Of a stretch of 16,959 nt of DNA, positions 5,774 through 11,524 are shown one piece after another (the first letter of the stretch is position 1; each line of letters begins with the position of its first letter). The DNA comes from Fimenecus sp045594645 (GTDB lineage: Bacteria > Bacillota > Clostridia > Oscillospirales > Acutalibacteraceae), in contig JAZNYY010000079.1 in assembly GCA_045594645.1 (NCBI GenBank), forward strand, positions 1 through 16,959, given 5' to 3'. A program made the position numbers and the translations under genes. Below the pieces are notes generated by a model. That model was not told the origin of the DNA, did not search any database, and worked only from the letters and a program-made list of their open reading frames with translations.

Positions 5774-7483
5774 TTAATCAGTGGTTACTCTTACTACATT
5801 TGGCAAGCAACGGTTAACTGCGCAAAGAATACCCTTGATAGATGCATAGTTGATATTGTGTGAAATGCCAATACCGAAAACATCCTTGCCCTGCGGGTCT
5901 GTAATGTGAATATAGCTGACCGCCTTTGAGTCTGAGCCCACTGATACAGCGTGTTCAGAGTAGTCGATGAAGTGATAATCGCCAAGGCCGATTGTATTCA
6001 TAGCCTGACAGAATGCACCAATAGGACCTGCCGAGATACCCTCAATCTTCTGTGGCTCGTTGCCGTTATACTGAATAGTACCAACAAAATGTACTCTTGA
6101 CTGTTCCTCGCCGTGTTCTCTTTCTTCGTAGAACTTGTAGCTAAGCAATTTGTAAGGTCCTGTAACATTGAGGTATTCCTGCTTGAAAAGTGCGAATACT
6201 TCTTCCTTTTGAAGCTCCTTGCCCTTTTCGTCGCAAACCTTTTGCACAATCTTTGAGAATTCGGGGTGCATTGCCTTTGGCATATTGTAGCCATACTCTG
6301 CCATAATATAAGCAACACCGCCCTTGCCGGACTGACTGTTGATACGGATAATTGGCTCGTATTCTCTGCCCACATCGGCAGGGTCAATGGGTAAGTATGG
6401 AACTTCCCAGAATTCTGTTCCGCTTGTTCGCATATATTCCTTGCCCTTGTTGATAGCGTCTTGATGAGAGCCTGAGAATGCTGTGAAAACAAGCTGACCG
6501 CCGTATGGCTTTCTTGGGTCAACGGGCATTTTTGTTGTGCGTTCAAACATTTCTTTGATTTCATTCATTTTTGAGAAATCAAGCTGTGGGTCAATACCCT
6601 GTGTGTACATATTAAGAGCCAATGTGACAATATCAACATTACCTGTACGCTCGCCGTTACCGAAAAGAGTGCCTTCAATTCGGTCTGCACCTGCTAAAAG
6701 ACCAAGCTCAGCCGCCGCAACTGCAGTACCACGGTCATTGTGGGGGTGCAAGCTGATAATTGCGTTTTCACGATTTTTAAGGTTTCTGCAGAAATATTCA
6801 ATCTGGTCAGCGTAGCCGTTGGGAGTACTTCCCTCAACAGTTGCGGGAAGATTAAGAATAATCTTGTTATTTTCGTCTATATCGAGTGCTTCCATAACCT
6901 TTTCACAGATGAGCACCGCGTTATCCATTTCTGTGCCCGAAAAGCTTTCGGGTGAATATTCATAACGAATATTAACATCTTTCTGTGATTTGAGCTCGTC
7001 GGTAAGCTCTTTGATGAGCTTTGCTCCCTGAACGGCAATATCAATAACACCGTCCATATCCTTTTTGAAAACAACTTTTCTCTGTAATGTTGAAGTTGAG
7101 TTATAGAAATGAATAATTACATTTTTAGCACCGTCAATAGCCTCAAATGTCTTTCGGATAAGATGCTCACGGCTTTGAACAAGCACCTGAATTGTAACAT
7201 CATCGGGAATTAAATTTTTCTCAATAAGCGTTCTTAAAATCTCATATTCTGTTTCAGATGCTGACGGAAAACCAACCTCAATTTCTTTAAAGCCGATATT
7301 TATAAGCGTTTTGAAATACTCAATTTTCTCCTGCAAGTTCATAGGGTCAATAAGAGCCTGATTACCGTCACGCAAGTCAACAGAGCACCAAACGGGCGGT
7401 GCAGTAATGGTCTTTGTGGGCCATTGTCTGTCGGAAATATTGATTGGTGTAAACGGAATATACTTTTCGCAACCATTTCTCAT
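5774..7483 (-). CDS. leuA: 2-isopropylmalate synthase (long form)
   Basis: Condenses 2-oxoisovalerate with acetyl-CoA, the committed step to leucine. The 569-residue protein belongs to the longer LeuA type (family resembling actinobacterial and fungal enzymes). It has an N-terminal extension, the catalytic TIM barrel with SVDLRDGNQAL (metal-binding Asp), the HPHNDRGTA metal-binding histidines and LFGNGERTGN, then a C-terminal domain (from about residue 430) of the leucine-sensing LeuA dimer type, judged by position and length. The ATG at 7483 has a strong GGAGGAG site. It follows directly on the terminator of a leucine T-box leader. leuB is next, 45 nt downstream. Feedback by leucine on the C-terminal domain is family knowledge and is not shown by this sequence. 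Confidence 0.96.
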   Translation of the reverse strand: MRNGCEKYIPFTPINISDRQWPTKTITAPPVWCSVDLRDGNQALIDPMNLQEKIEYFKTLINIGFKEIEVGFPSASETEYEILRTLIEKNLIPDDVTIQVLVQSREHLIRKTFEAIDGAKNVIIHFYNSTSTLQRKVVFKKDMDGVIDIAVQGAKLIKELTDELKSQKDVNIRYEYSPESFSGTEMDNAVLICEKVMEALDIDENNKIILNLPATVEGSTPNGYADQIEYFCRNLKNRENAIISLHPHNDRGTAVAAAELGLLAGADRIEGTLFGNGERTGNVDIVTLALNMYTQGIDPQLDFSKMNEIKEMFERTTKMPVDPRKPYGGQLVFTAFSGSHQDAINKGKEYMRTSGTEFWEVPYLPIDPADVGREYEPIIRINSQSGKGGVAYIMAEYGYNMPKAMHPEFSKIVQKVCDEKGKELQKEEVFALFKQEYLNVTGPYKLLSYKFYEEREHGEEQSRVHFVGTIQYNGNEPQKIEGISAGPIGAFCQAMNTIGLGDYHFIDYSEHAVSVGSDSKAVSYIHITDPQGKDVFGIGISHNINYASIKGILCAVNRCLPNVVRVTTD

Positions 7484-7501
7484 AAAATCTCCTCCAATTA
7501 T

Positions 7502-7546
7502 AAAAAAATCGCCCCACTATCAAAGTTAGTTGATAGGGACGATGGA
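7502..7546 (-). terminator. T-box terminator upstream of leuA
   Basis: On the minus strand ATCGTCCCTATCA pairs with TGATAGTGGGGCGAT, giving a long stem with a 2-nt bulge and one G-T pair. Seven T follow (7508-7502). It competes with the antiterminator that includes the T-box sequence. The leuA ribosome binding site lies just downstream. Confidence 0.88.
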
Positions 7547-7785
7547 AAAATCTACCGTGGTACCACCCTAATTCATCGGCGAATGCCGACCTCTATGACT
7601 TCTGACAAAGTCTGACTTTGTAACGGGGTCAACCGTCATAAGCTATGATTTCACTTATGCAACTCCGAAATGAGCTATACACATAAACACTGTGTTGCCT
7701 TGCACCCAACGGCAACTCTCTGAAAGCGAGTGAATTATGTCTTATTTTCTTCACTGTTTTTGATAGGGGCTATTGAATTGATTGT
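7502..7785 (-). promoter_or_regulatory. T-box leader, leucine-specific (specifier CUC)
   Basis: About 280 nt of untranslated leader on the minus strand upstream of leuA. It has the T-box sequence AGGGTGGTACCACGG (7569-7555), which binds the NCCA end of uncharged tRNA. It also has a stem I apical region CAGAGAGTTGCC...GTTGGGTGCAAGGCAAC, and a stem III-like hairpin GTCGGC-ATTC-GCCGAT just before the T-box. The specifier is read as CTC (7674-7672), followed by A and then the conserved-type TTTCGGAGTTGC. CUC is a leucine codon, in agreement with leuA and leuB downstream. Uncharged tRNA-Leu should stabilise the antiterminator and permit leuAB transcription. The specifier assignment is by alignment to known leaders by eye. 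Confidence 0.9.
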
Positions 7786-7790
7786 AATAC

Positions 7791-7819
7791 ATTTTATAGT
7801 ATTTTTTTGACTTTGTCAA
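7791..7819 (-). promoter_or_regulatory. Promoter of the leuAB T-box leader
   Basis: TTGACA (7819-7814), 17-nt spacer, TAAAAT (7796-7791) on the minus strand, the same layout and -10 box as the aroF promoter. The start of transcription is expected near 7785. Confidence 0.87.
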
Positions 7820-7846
7820 TATGTAAAATATATATATCCATTATGC

Positions 7847-7957
7847 GCCCCTTGTCAAAGGGGAGAGGGCCACGAAGTGGCGAGGGGATTCATTCCCGTT
7901 TGCTTTATGAATCCCTCCACCGCCTATGGCGGTCCCCCTCCCTTTAACAAGGGAGGC
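7847..7957. repeat. Inverted-repeat element A (GCCCCTTG...CAAGGGAGGC)
   Basis: Outer arms GCCCCTTGTCAAAGGGGAG and (inverted) GCCTCCCTTGTTAAAGGGAG, followed inwards by a second palindrome (CCACGAAGTGG on one side, CCGCCTATGGCGG on the other), then GATTCAT / ATGAATC next to a short centre. It carries no gene. It fills the space between the small ORF stop (7962) and the leuA promoter. It resembles elements B and C in outline. An open frame of 66 codons through it is made of repeat sequence and is not counted as a gene. Confidence 0.8.
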
Positions 7958-7961
7958 TATC

Positions 7962-8108
7962 TTATTTTTCCTGTCCAAGATAAGCCTGTGCAAGCACCTT
8001 GAGTTGCTCAACCGTCTCAAACTTTGCGCCCGACTCAACAATTGCTGTTCTTACTGAAACAGGAAGGCTGTCAAGATATGCCTTCATTTCCATATTCATA
8101 TTTTCCAT
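7962..8108 (-). CDS. Small hypothetical protein, 48 residues
   Basis: Encodes a 48-residue soluble, mostly helical protein that opens MENMNMEMKAYLDSLP and continues VSVRTAIVESGAKF and TVEQLKVLAQAYLGQEK. It has no signal peptide, membrane segment or cysteine motif. Its composition resembles short uncharacterised proteins I associate loosely with Clostridia; I cannot name a function. The start at 8108 is chosen because AGGTGA lies 6 nt upstream. That site is also the 3' arm of a strong terminator hairpin whose six-T tail runs straight into the ATG, so expression would need readthrough from the ABC importer operon or another promoter. Other in-frame ATGs at codons 4, 6 and 8 have weaker sites. 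A non-coding status is possible, but length, start context and regular codon use favour a gene. Confidence 0.6.
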   Translation of the reverse strand: MENMNMEMKAYLDSLPVSVRTAIVESGAKFETVEQLKVLAQAYLGQEK

Positions 8109-8142
8109 AAAAAATCACCTCGGTAATATTTTACCAAGGTGA
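8109..8142 (-). terminator. Terminator of the amino acid ABC importer operon
   Basis: TCACCTTGGTAA (8142-8131) pairs with TTACCGAGGTGA (8126-8115) over 12 bp, one of them G-T, with the 4-nt loop AATA. Six T follow (8114-8109). It lies 14 nt past the stop of the ATPase gene. Its 3' arm holds the AGGTGA ribosome binding site of the 48-residue ORF, and its T-run ends at that ORF's ATG. Confidence 0.88.
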
Positions 8143-8156
8143 AATTAAAATATTCA

Positions 8157-8900
8157 TTATAAAACCTTTGACAAGAAATCCTTAAGTCTTGGGTTTTGAG
8201 GATTTGTGAAGAATTCTTCGGGAGTGTTCTCTTCAATAATCTTGCCCTCGTCCATAAAGATTACTCGTGTAGCAACTTCTCTTGCAAAGCCCATTTCGTG
8301 AGTAACAACAACCATTGTCATACCCTCGCGAGCAAGATTTTTCATAACATCAAGAACTTCGCCAACCATTTCGGGGTCAAGGGCTGATGTGGGCTCGTCA
8401 AAGAGCATAACCTCGGGCTCCATACAAAGAGCACGCACAATTGCAACACGCTGTTTTTGTCCGCCCGAAAGCTGTGAGGGATAAGCGTCTGCTCTGTCTT
8501 TGAGTCCTACGCGGTCAAGCAATTCGAGAGCCTGCTTTTCTGCATCATTTTTATCCTTTTTAAGAAGTGTGACGGGTGCCTTTGTCATATTTTTAAGCAC
8601 ATTCATATTGGGGAAAAGGTTAAAGTGCTGGAACACCATACCCATTCTCTGACGGTGAGTGTTGATATTTGTCTTTTTATCTGTAATATCAACACCGTCA
8701 AAATAGATTTTACCCGATGTGGGAATTTCAAGAAGATTGAGCGAGCGCAAGAGTGTTGACTTGCCTGAACCCGAAGGACCAACAATAACAACAACCTCGC
8801 CCTTTTTGATTTCACAGTCAATGCCGTCAAGAGCCTTAACCGCACCGCCGGTATAATGCTTTTTGAGGTTTTCCACTTTAATAAGAACATTATCTGTCAC
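8157..8900 (-). CDS. Polar amino acid ABC transporter, ATP-binding protein (GlnQ/HisP-like)
   Basis: The cytoplasmic ATPase that powers the importer encoded with it. The 247-residue protein has Walker A GPSGSGKST, a Q-loop region VFQHFNLFPNMNVL, signature LSGGQKQRVAIVRAL, Walker B VMLFDEPTSALDP and the switch histidine in VVTHEMGFAREV. This order and spacing match the polar amino acid (PAAT) family ATPases such as GlnQ. The start is a GTG at 8900 with a GAGGAGG site, and the gene overlaps the end of the permease gene by 11 nt, so translation is probably coupled. It is the last gene of the operon before a strong terminator. The exact amino acid substrate cannot be told from the ATPase. Confidence 0.95.
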   Translation of the reverse strand: MTDNVLIKVENLKKHYTGGAVKALDGIDCEIKKGEVVVIVGPSGSGKSTLLRSLNLLEIPTSGKIYFDGVDITDKKTNINTHRQRMGMVFQHFNLFPNMNVLKNMTKAPVTLLKKDKNDAEKQALELLDRVGLKDRADAYPSQLSGGQKQRVAIVRALCMEPEVMLFDEPTSALDPEMVGEVLDVMKNLAREGMTMVVVTHEMGFAREVATRVIFMDEGKIIEENTPEEFFTNPQNPRLKDFLSKVL

Positions 8901-9636
8901 TCTTACGCAACCTCCTCTCGAGTTTTCCTACAAGCCACGATAAAATCATAACCATTACGAGATAGATTATCGCAACTGAAATGAGCGGAATGAAATATTC
9001 AAAGGTTCTGCCCGCAATTGTGTTACCTGCTTTTGTAAGGTCAATAACGCCAACATAACCTGCAACTGAAGTTTCTTTGAGAAGTGCAATAAACTCGTTG
9101 CAAAGTGTTGGAAGAACTGCCTTGAACATCTGCGGAATAACAATAAAGCGCATTGTCTGGAAATAGTTGAAACCAAGGCTTCTGCCCGCCTCAAACTGAC
9201 CGTGGTCAACAGACATAATACCCGCACGAAAAATCTCGGCAACATAAGCACCCGAGTTTATACCGAAAGCGAAAATCGCAACGGGAACGCCATCATCAGC
9301 TGCCGCAAAAATTACGAAATATGAAATCATAAGCTGAACAACAACGGGGGTTCCGCGAGTAACTGTCAAATAGAATTTGCATATTGCATTGAAAAATGCG
9401 AGTATGTAATATCCAAACCCGCCACGAAGCTTCATCGACTCTCTGTTCTTATCAAAAGATGTGCGGATAGCCGCAACAATAATACCGAGAACAATACCGA
9501 TTGCCAAAGCGCCAAAGGTGATTGTAAATGTGTTTTTAAGACCGTCAAGAATAAACTTGTAGCGGTCGCCATCAATCATAACCTCTTTAAAGCGTGCAAA
9601 AAAAGCAATCAAAGCACCAATAATATGGTCAAGCAT
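8890..9636 (-). CDS. Polar amino acid ABC transporter, permease (GlnP/HisM-like)
   Basis: The membrane subunit of the importer, presumably working as a homodimer because only one permease gene is present. The 248-residue protein has about five hydrophobic spans, including TFTITFGALAIGIVLGIIVA and the last span near residues 215-235. The cytoplasmic EAA-type loop for contact with the ATPase is EAGRSLGFNYFQTMRFIVIP, and RGTPVVVQL is typical of this permease family. The ATG at 9636 has an AAAGGAG site. It follows the binding-protein gene after a strong hairpin, and overlaps the ATPase gene by 11 nt. The family assignment is clear; the substrate is not. Confidence 0.94.
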   Translation of the reverse strand: MLDHIIGALIAFFARFKEVMIDGDRYKFILDGLKNTFTITFGALAIGIVLGIIVAAIRTSFDKNRESMKLRGGFGYYILAFFNAICKFYLTVTRGTPVVVQLMISYFVIFAAADDGVPVAIFAFGINSGAYVAEIFRAGIMSVDHGQFEAGRSLGFNYFQTMRFIVIPQMFKAVLPTLCNEFIALLKETSVAGYVGVIDLTKAGNTIAGRTFEYFIPLISVAIIYLVMVMILSWLVGKLERRLRKSDR

Positions 9637-9660
9637 AAATTCTCTCCTTTCATAAACCGC

Positions 9661-9694
9661 AAAAATTCAGGGTGGAACAATTCCACCCTGAATT
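9661..9694 (-). terminator. Intercistronic hairpin between binding protein and permease
   Basis: A perfect 14-bp stem, AATTCAGGGTGGAA (9677-9664 on the minus strand) with TTCCACCCTGAATT (9694-9681), closes a 3-nt loop. A TTT run follows, with two more T in the stem. It can act as a partial terminator or as a 3' stabiliser, making the binding-protein transcript more abundant than permease and ATPase, as is common in importer operons. Confidence 0.75.
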
Positions 9695-9714
9695 GAAACT
9701 GTGCGAAAAATTAA

Positions 9715-10533
9715 TTATTCTTCAGGAAGATAGTAGGGGTCAAGGTCTTCAATAGCCTGGATTTTGCTATCCTCTGAAACGATAACAGCCTGAACACCTG
9801 TTGCATATGATGATGAGAAATCAACGCTTTCAAGTCTTTCATCAGTAACTGTCATACCAGCCATACCCATTGAGTATTTACCAGACTGAACACCGGGGAT
9901 AATTGAATCGAATGCAACATTTTCAATAACAAGGTCATAGCCAAGCTTGTCAGCGATAATCTTTGCTACTTCAACATCGATACCATAGTACATATCACCG
10001 TCAATGTATTCATAGGGAGGGAATTCTGCGTTTGTTGCCATTACAAGATTGGGCTTATCTGTATCAACCGCTGTTACAGGAACACCAACAAGAGCTTCGT
10101 CTGTACCGCTGATGTACTTGTCAATGATAGCCTTAACTGAACCGTCAGCGATAAGTGCTTTGAGAGCGCCGTCAACTGCGTCTTTGAGCTCTGTGTTGCC
10201 CTTCTGGAAGCAGATAGCATATTCCTCTTCAGCGTATGCTGTTTCAAGAATCTTAAGACCTGTATTTGCTGCTACATAAGCCTTTGCGGGCTCGTTATCA
10301 ATGATAACGCAGTCAACCTTACCATTTTTAAGAGCTTCAACTGCTACTGCACCGTTGTCATAAGCAACAGCTGCATCTTCACCGAAGTCCCAAGATGTAT
10401 AAAGGTGACCTGTTGTGTTTGTCTGAACGCCTACTTTAAGTGTGTCTTCCTTATTACCACCGCAAGCTGCGAAGCAACCAACGATAAGTACAAGAGCAAG
10501 AACTACTGAAAGAACTTTAACCATTTTTTTCAT
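9715..10533 (-). CDS. Amino acid ABC transporter substrate-binding lipoprotein, apparently circularly permuted
   Basis: An extracellular lipoprotein that would capture an amino acid for the importer encoded downstream; 272 residues. A signal peptide MKKMVKVLSVVLALVLIVG leads to a lipobox (FAAC, lipidated Cys24, or IVGC, Cys20). What follows is in unusual order. Residues 32-141 match what is normally the second half of this family: KVGVQTNTTG, KVDCVIIDNEPAKAY, ALIADGSVKAIIDKYI. After a linker (about 142-160), residues 161-264 match the normal first half: LVMATNAEFPPYEYIDG, GIDVEVAKIIADKLG, GMAGMTVTDERLESVDFS. The contact residues expected from the family (TTG at 40-42, Asp79, Arg233) are all present. 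The start at 10533 has an AAAGGAG site; an ATG 19 codons upstream would add a charged leader before the signal peptide and is not used. The promoter is at 10579-10606. Confidence 0.92.
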   Translation of the reverse strand: MKKMVKVLSVVLALVLIVGCFAACGGNKEDTLKVGVQTNTTGHLYTSWDFGEDAAVAYDNGAVAVEALKNGKVDCVIIDNEPAKAYVAANTGLKILETAYAEEEYAICFQKGNTELKDAVDGALKALIADGSVKAIIDKYISGTDEALVGVPVTAVDTDKPNLVMATNAEFPPYEYIDGDMYYGIDVEVAKIIADKLGYDLVIENVAFDSIIPGVQSGKYSMGMAGMTVTDERLESVDFSSSYATGVQAVIVSEDSKIQAIEDLDPYYLPEE

Positions 10534-10578
10534 TTTAAATCTACTCCTTTTTAAGTTGATTTTGAAATTTACGAGGTG

Positions 10579-10606
10579 ATTATACATCATTATTCAAAAA
10601 AGTCAA
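10579..10606 (-). promoter_or_regulatory. Promoter of the amino acid importer operon
   Basis: TTGACT (10606-10601), 16-nt spacer, TATAAT (10584-10579) on the minus strand. It gives a leader of about 40 nt before the binding-protein start at 10533. I see no riboswitch or T-box in this leader. Confidence 0.85.
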
Positions 10607-10638
10607 TAGTTTATGCAGAAAAATTTAAAAAATTCATT

Positions 10639-10680
10639 AAAAAACAGCGGATTTATGTATTTTTATACATTAATCCACTG
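10639..10680 (-). terminator. Terminator of the gtrA-like gene
   Basis: On the minus strand CAGTGGATT-A-ATGTAT pairs with ATACAT-AA-ATCCGCTG across an AAAA loop, a stem of about 15 bp with small defects. Six T follow (10644-10639). It starts 10 nt after the stop codon at 10691. Confidence 0.85.
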
Positions 10681-10690
10681 TATATACATA

Positions 10691-11140
10691 TTATTTTTTC
10701 TTTTTGAATATGACTAATTTACTGAAAATGTAGTTTGTTACTACCACAAAGCCCATACAGAAGGTTTTTACAAACAACTCGCCAACGGGGATTTCAGAGT
10801 TTATAAAATCAGGTGCCCAGACAAAGCGACTGAAATTCAAGCAATCAATAAATATGAATGAAATTATAAGCTCAATCAAAAAAGACATTACTCTGCCCGA
10901 TAAGAACATAAAGAATTCTTTAACCGCCGACTTGCCCTTTGTTTTGCTTTCAAATACAAAAATTCTGTTTGCAAAATAAGAGAAGGTTACTGCAAATACA
11001 CCCGCAACAGTCAATGAAATATAATAGTTAACATCAACTGCACGAAGTGCAAAATGCACAACATAATTCACAACGGTGGTCAATACACCGCAAACTACAT
11101 ATTTAATTAATTCACGATATTTTTCGAAAAGCTTTTTCAT
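10691..11140 (-). CDS. GtrA-like membrane protein
   Basis: A 149-residue integral membrane protein of the GtrA family, thought to help move lipid-linked sugars across the membrane for cell surface polysaccharide or teichoic acid glycosylation. Four hydrophobic spans are visible, at about residues 12-32, 37-58, 76-98 and 122-142. The family-like opening is RELIKYVVCGVLTTVVNYVV, and TFSYFANRIFVF follows the second span. Both ends are basic (MKKLFEKYR at the start, KLVIFKKKK at the end). The ATG has an AAAGGA site. It stands alone: a probable promoter at 11168-11196 and a terminator at 10639-10680 enclose only this gene, and no glycosyltransferase lies next to it. The partner is therefore unknown. 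Confidence 0.87.
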   Translation of the reverse strand: MKKLFEKYRELIKYVVCGVLTTVVNYVVHFALRAVDVNYYISLTVAGVFAVTFSYFANRIFVFESKTKGKSAVKEFFMFLSGRVMSFLIELIISFIFIDCLNFSRFVWAPDFINSEIPVGELFVKTFCMGFVVVTNYIFSKLVIFKKKK

Positions 11141-11167
11141 GACAATATCCTTTTACATATTATTGTT

Positions 11168-11196
11168 ATTCTATCACAGTTTTTATAAAATAGCAA
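11168..11196 (-). promoter_or_regulatory. Probable promoter of the gtrA-like gene
   Basis: TTGCTA (11196-11191), 17-nt spacer, TAGAAT (11173-11168) on the minus strand, directly after the tRNA-Thr terminator and 28 nt before the gene start. The boxes are good but not perfect. Confidence 0.6.
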
Positions 11197-11198
11197 AT

Positions 11199-11225
11199 AA
11201 AAAATCCCACTCAAAGAATGGGATT
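11199..11225 (-). terminator. Terminator of the tRNA-Thr gene
   Basis: AATCCCA and TGGGATT form a 7-8 bp stem right after the encoded CCA end, and six T follow at 11204-11199 on the minus strand. Confidence 0.8.
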
Positions 11226-11301
11226 TGGAGCTGCTAACCGGATTCGAACCGGTGACCTCGTCCTTACCAAGGACGTGCTCTACCGCCTGAGCCATAGCAG
11301 C
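11226..11301 (-). tRNA. tRNA-Thr (anticodon GGU)
   Basis: A full cloverleaf reads on the minus strand. The acceptor stem is GCTGCTA / TAGCAGC with T as discriminator. The D arm lies around GGCTCAGGCGGTAGAGC. The anticodon stem is CGTCC / GGACG with loop TTGGTAA, hence anticodon GGT, which reads the threonine codons ACC and ACU. The T arm is CCGGTTCGAATCCGG. The 3' CCA is encoded (11228-11226). A consensus promoter lies 20 nt upstream and a terminator follows at once, so it is a single-gene transcription unit. Confidence 0.97.
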
Positions 11302-11321
11302 ATATTCAAAACGCAAGAGTT

Positions 11322-11350
11322 ATTATACAAGGGATTTAAATGTTTGTCAA
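11322..11350 (-). promoter_or_regulatory. Consensus promoter of tRNA-Thr
   Basis: TTGACA (11350-11345), exactly 17 nt, TATAAT (11327-11322) on the minus strand: a full match to the vegetative consensus, as expected for a strongly expressed stable RNA gene. Confidence 0.92.
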
Positions 11351-11385
11351 GGAGAAATATTTGCAAGACTCGGCGGGATAAAAAT

Positions 11386-11519
11386 GGCTTCTCCTTGAGG
11401 AGAAGCTCCGCCGCAGGCGGTGATGAGGTGTAGGTTGCGTAAGCAACCGTTAATTTGATTTATATTTAGTTTTCCACCTCATCCGTCACTTCGTGACACC
11501 TTCCCCTCAAGGGGAAGGC
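11386..11519. repeat. Inverted-repeat element B (GGCTTCTCCTTGAGGAG...CTTCCCCTCAAGGGGAAGGC)
   Basis: Each end is a hairpin (CTTCTCCTTGAGGAGAAG on the left, CCTTCCCCTCAAGGGGAAGG on the right). Next inwards is a second small palindrome (CCGCCGCAGGCGG; GTCACTTCGTGAC), then ATGAGGTG on the left and its complement CACCTCAT on the right, with an AT-rich centre. It lies between the rsmF-like gene and the tRNA-Thr promoter. It has the same outline as element C, which points to a dispersed, non-coding family. Confidence 0.8.
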
Positions 11520-11524
11520 TATAT

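Noticed and set aside
5998..6564. 188-codon second minus-strand frame inside leuA
   Set aside because: It lies wholly within the strongly supported leuA frame, has no start signal and reads as out-of-frame peptide.
7841..8041. 66-codon minus-strand open frame over element A and the 48-residue ORF
   Set aside because: Most of it is repeat sequence, it lacks a ribosome binding site, and it overlaps the better small ORF in another frame.
11218..11433. 71-codon plus-strand open frame starting MGFGAANRIRTGDLVL
   Set aside because: It is the antisense of the tRNA-Thr gene running on into repeat element B; this AANRIRTGD...YRLSHSS string is a familiar false protein made by tRNA antisense.
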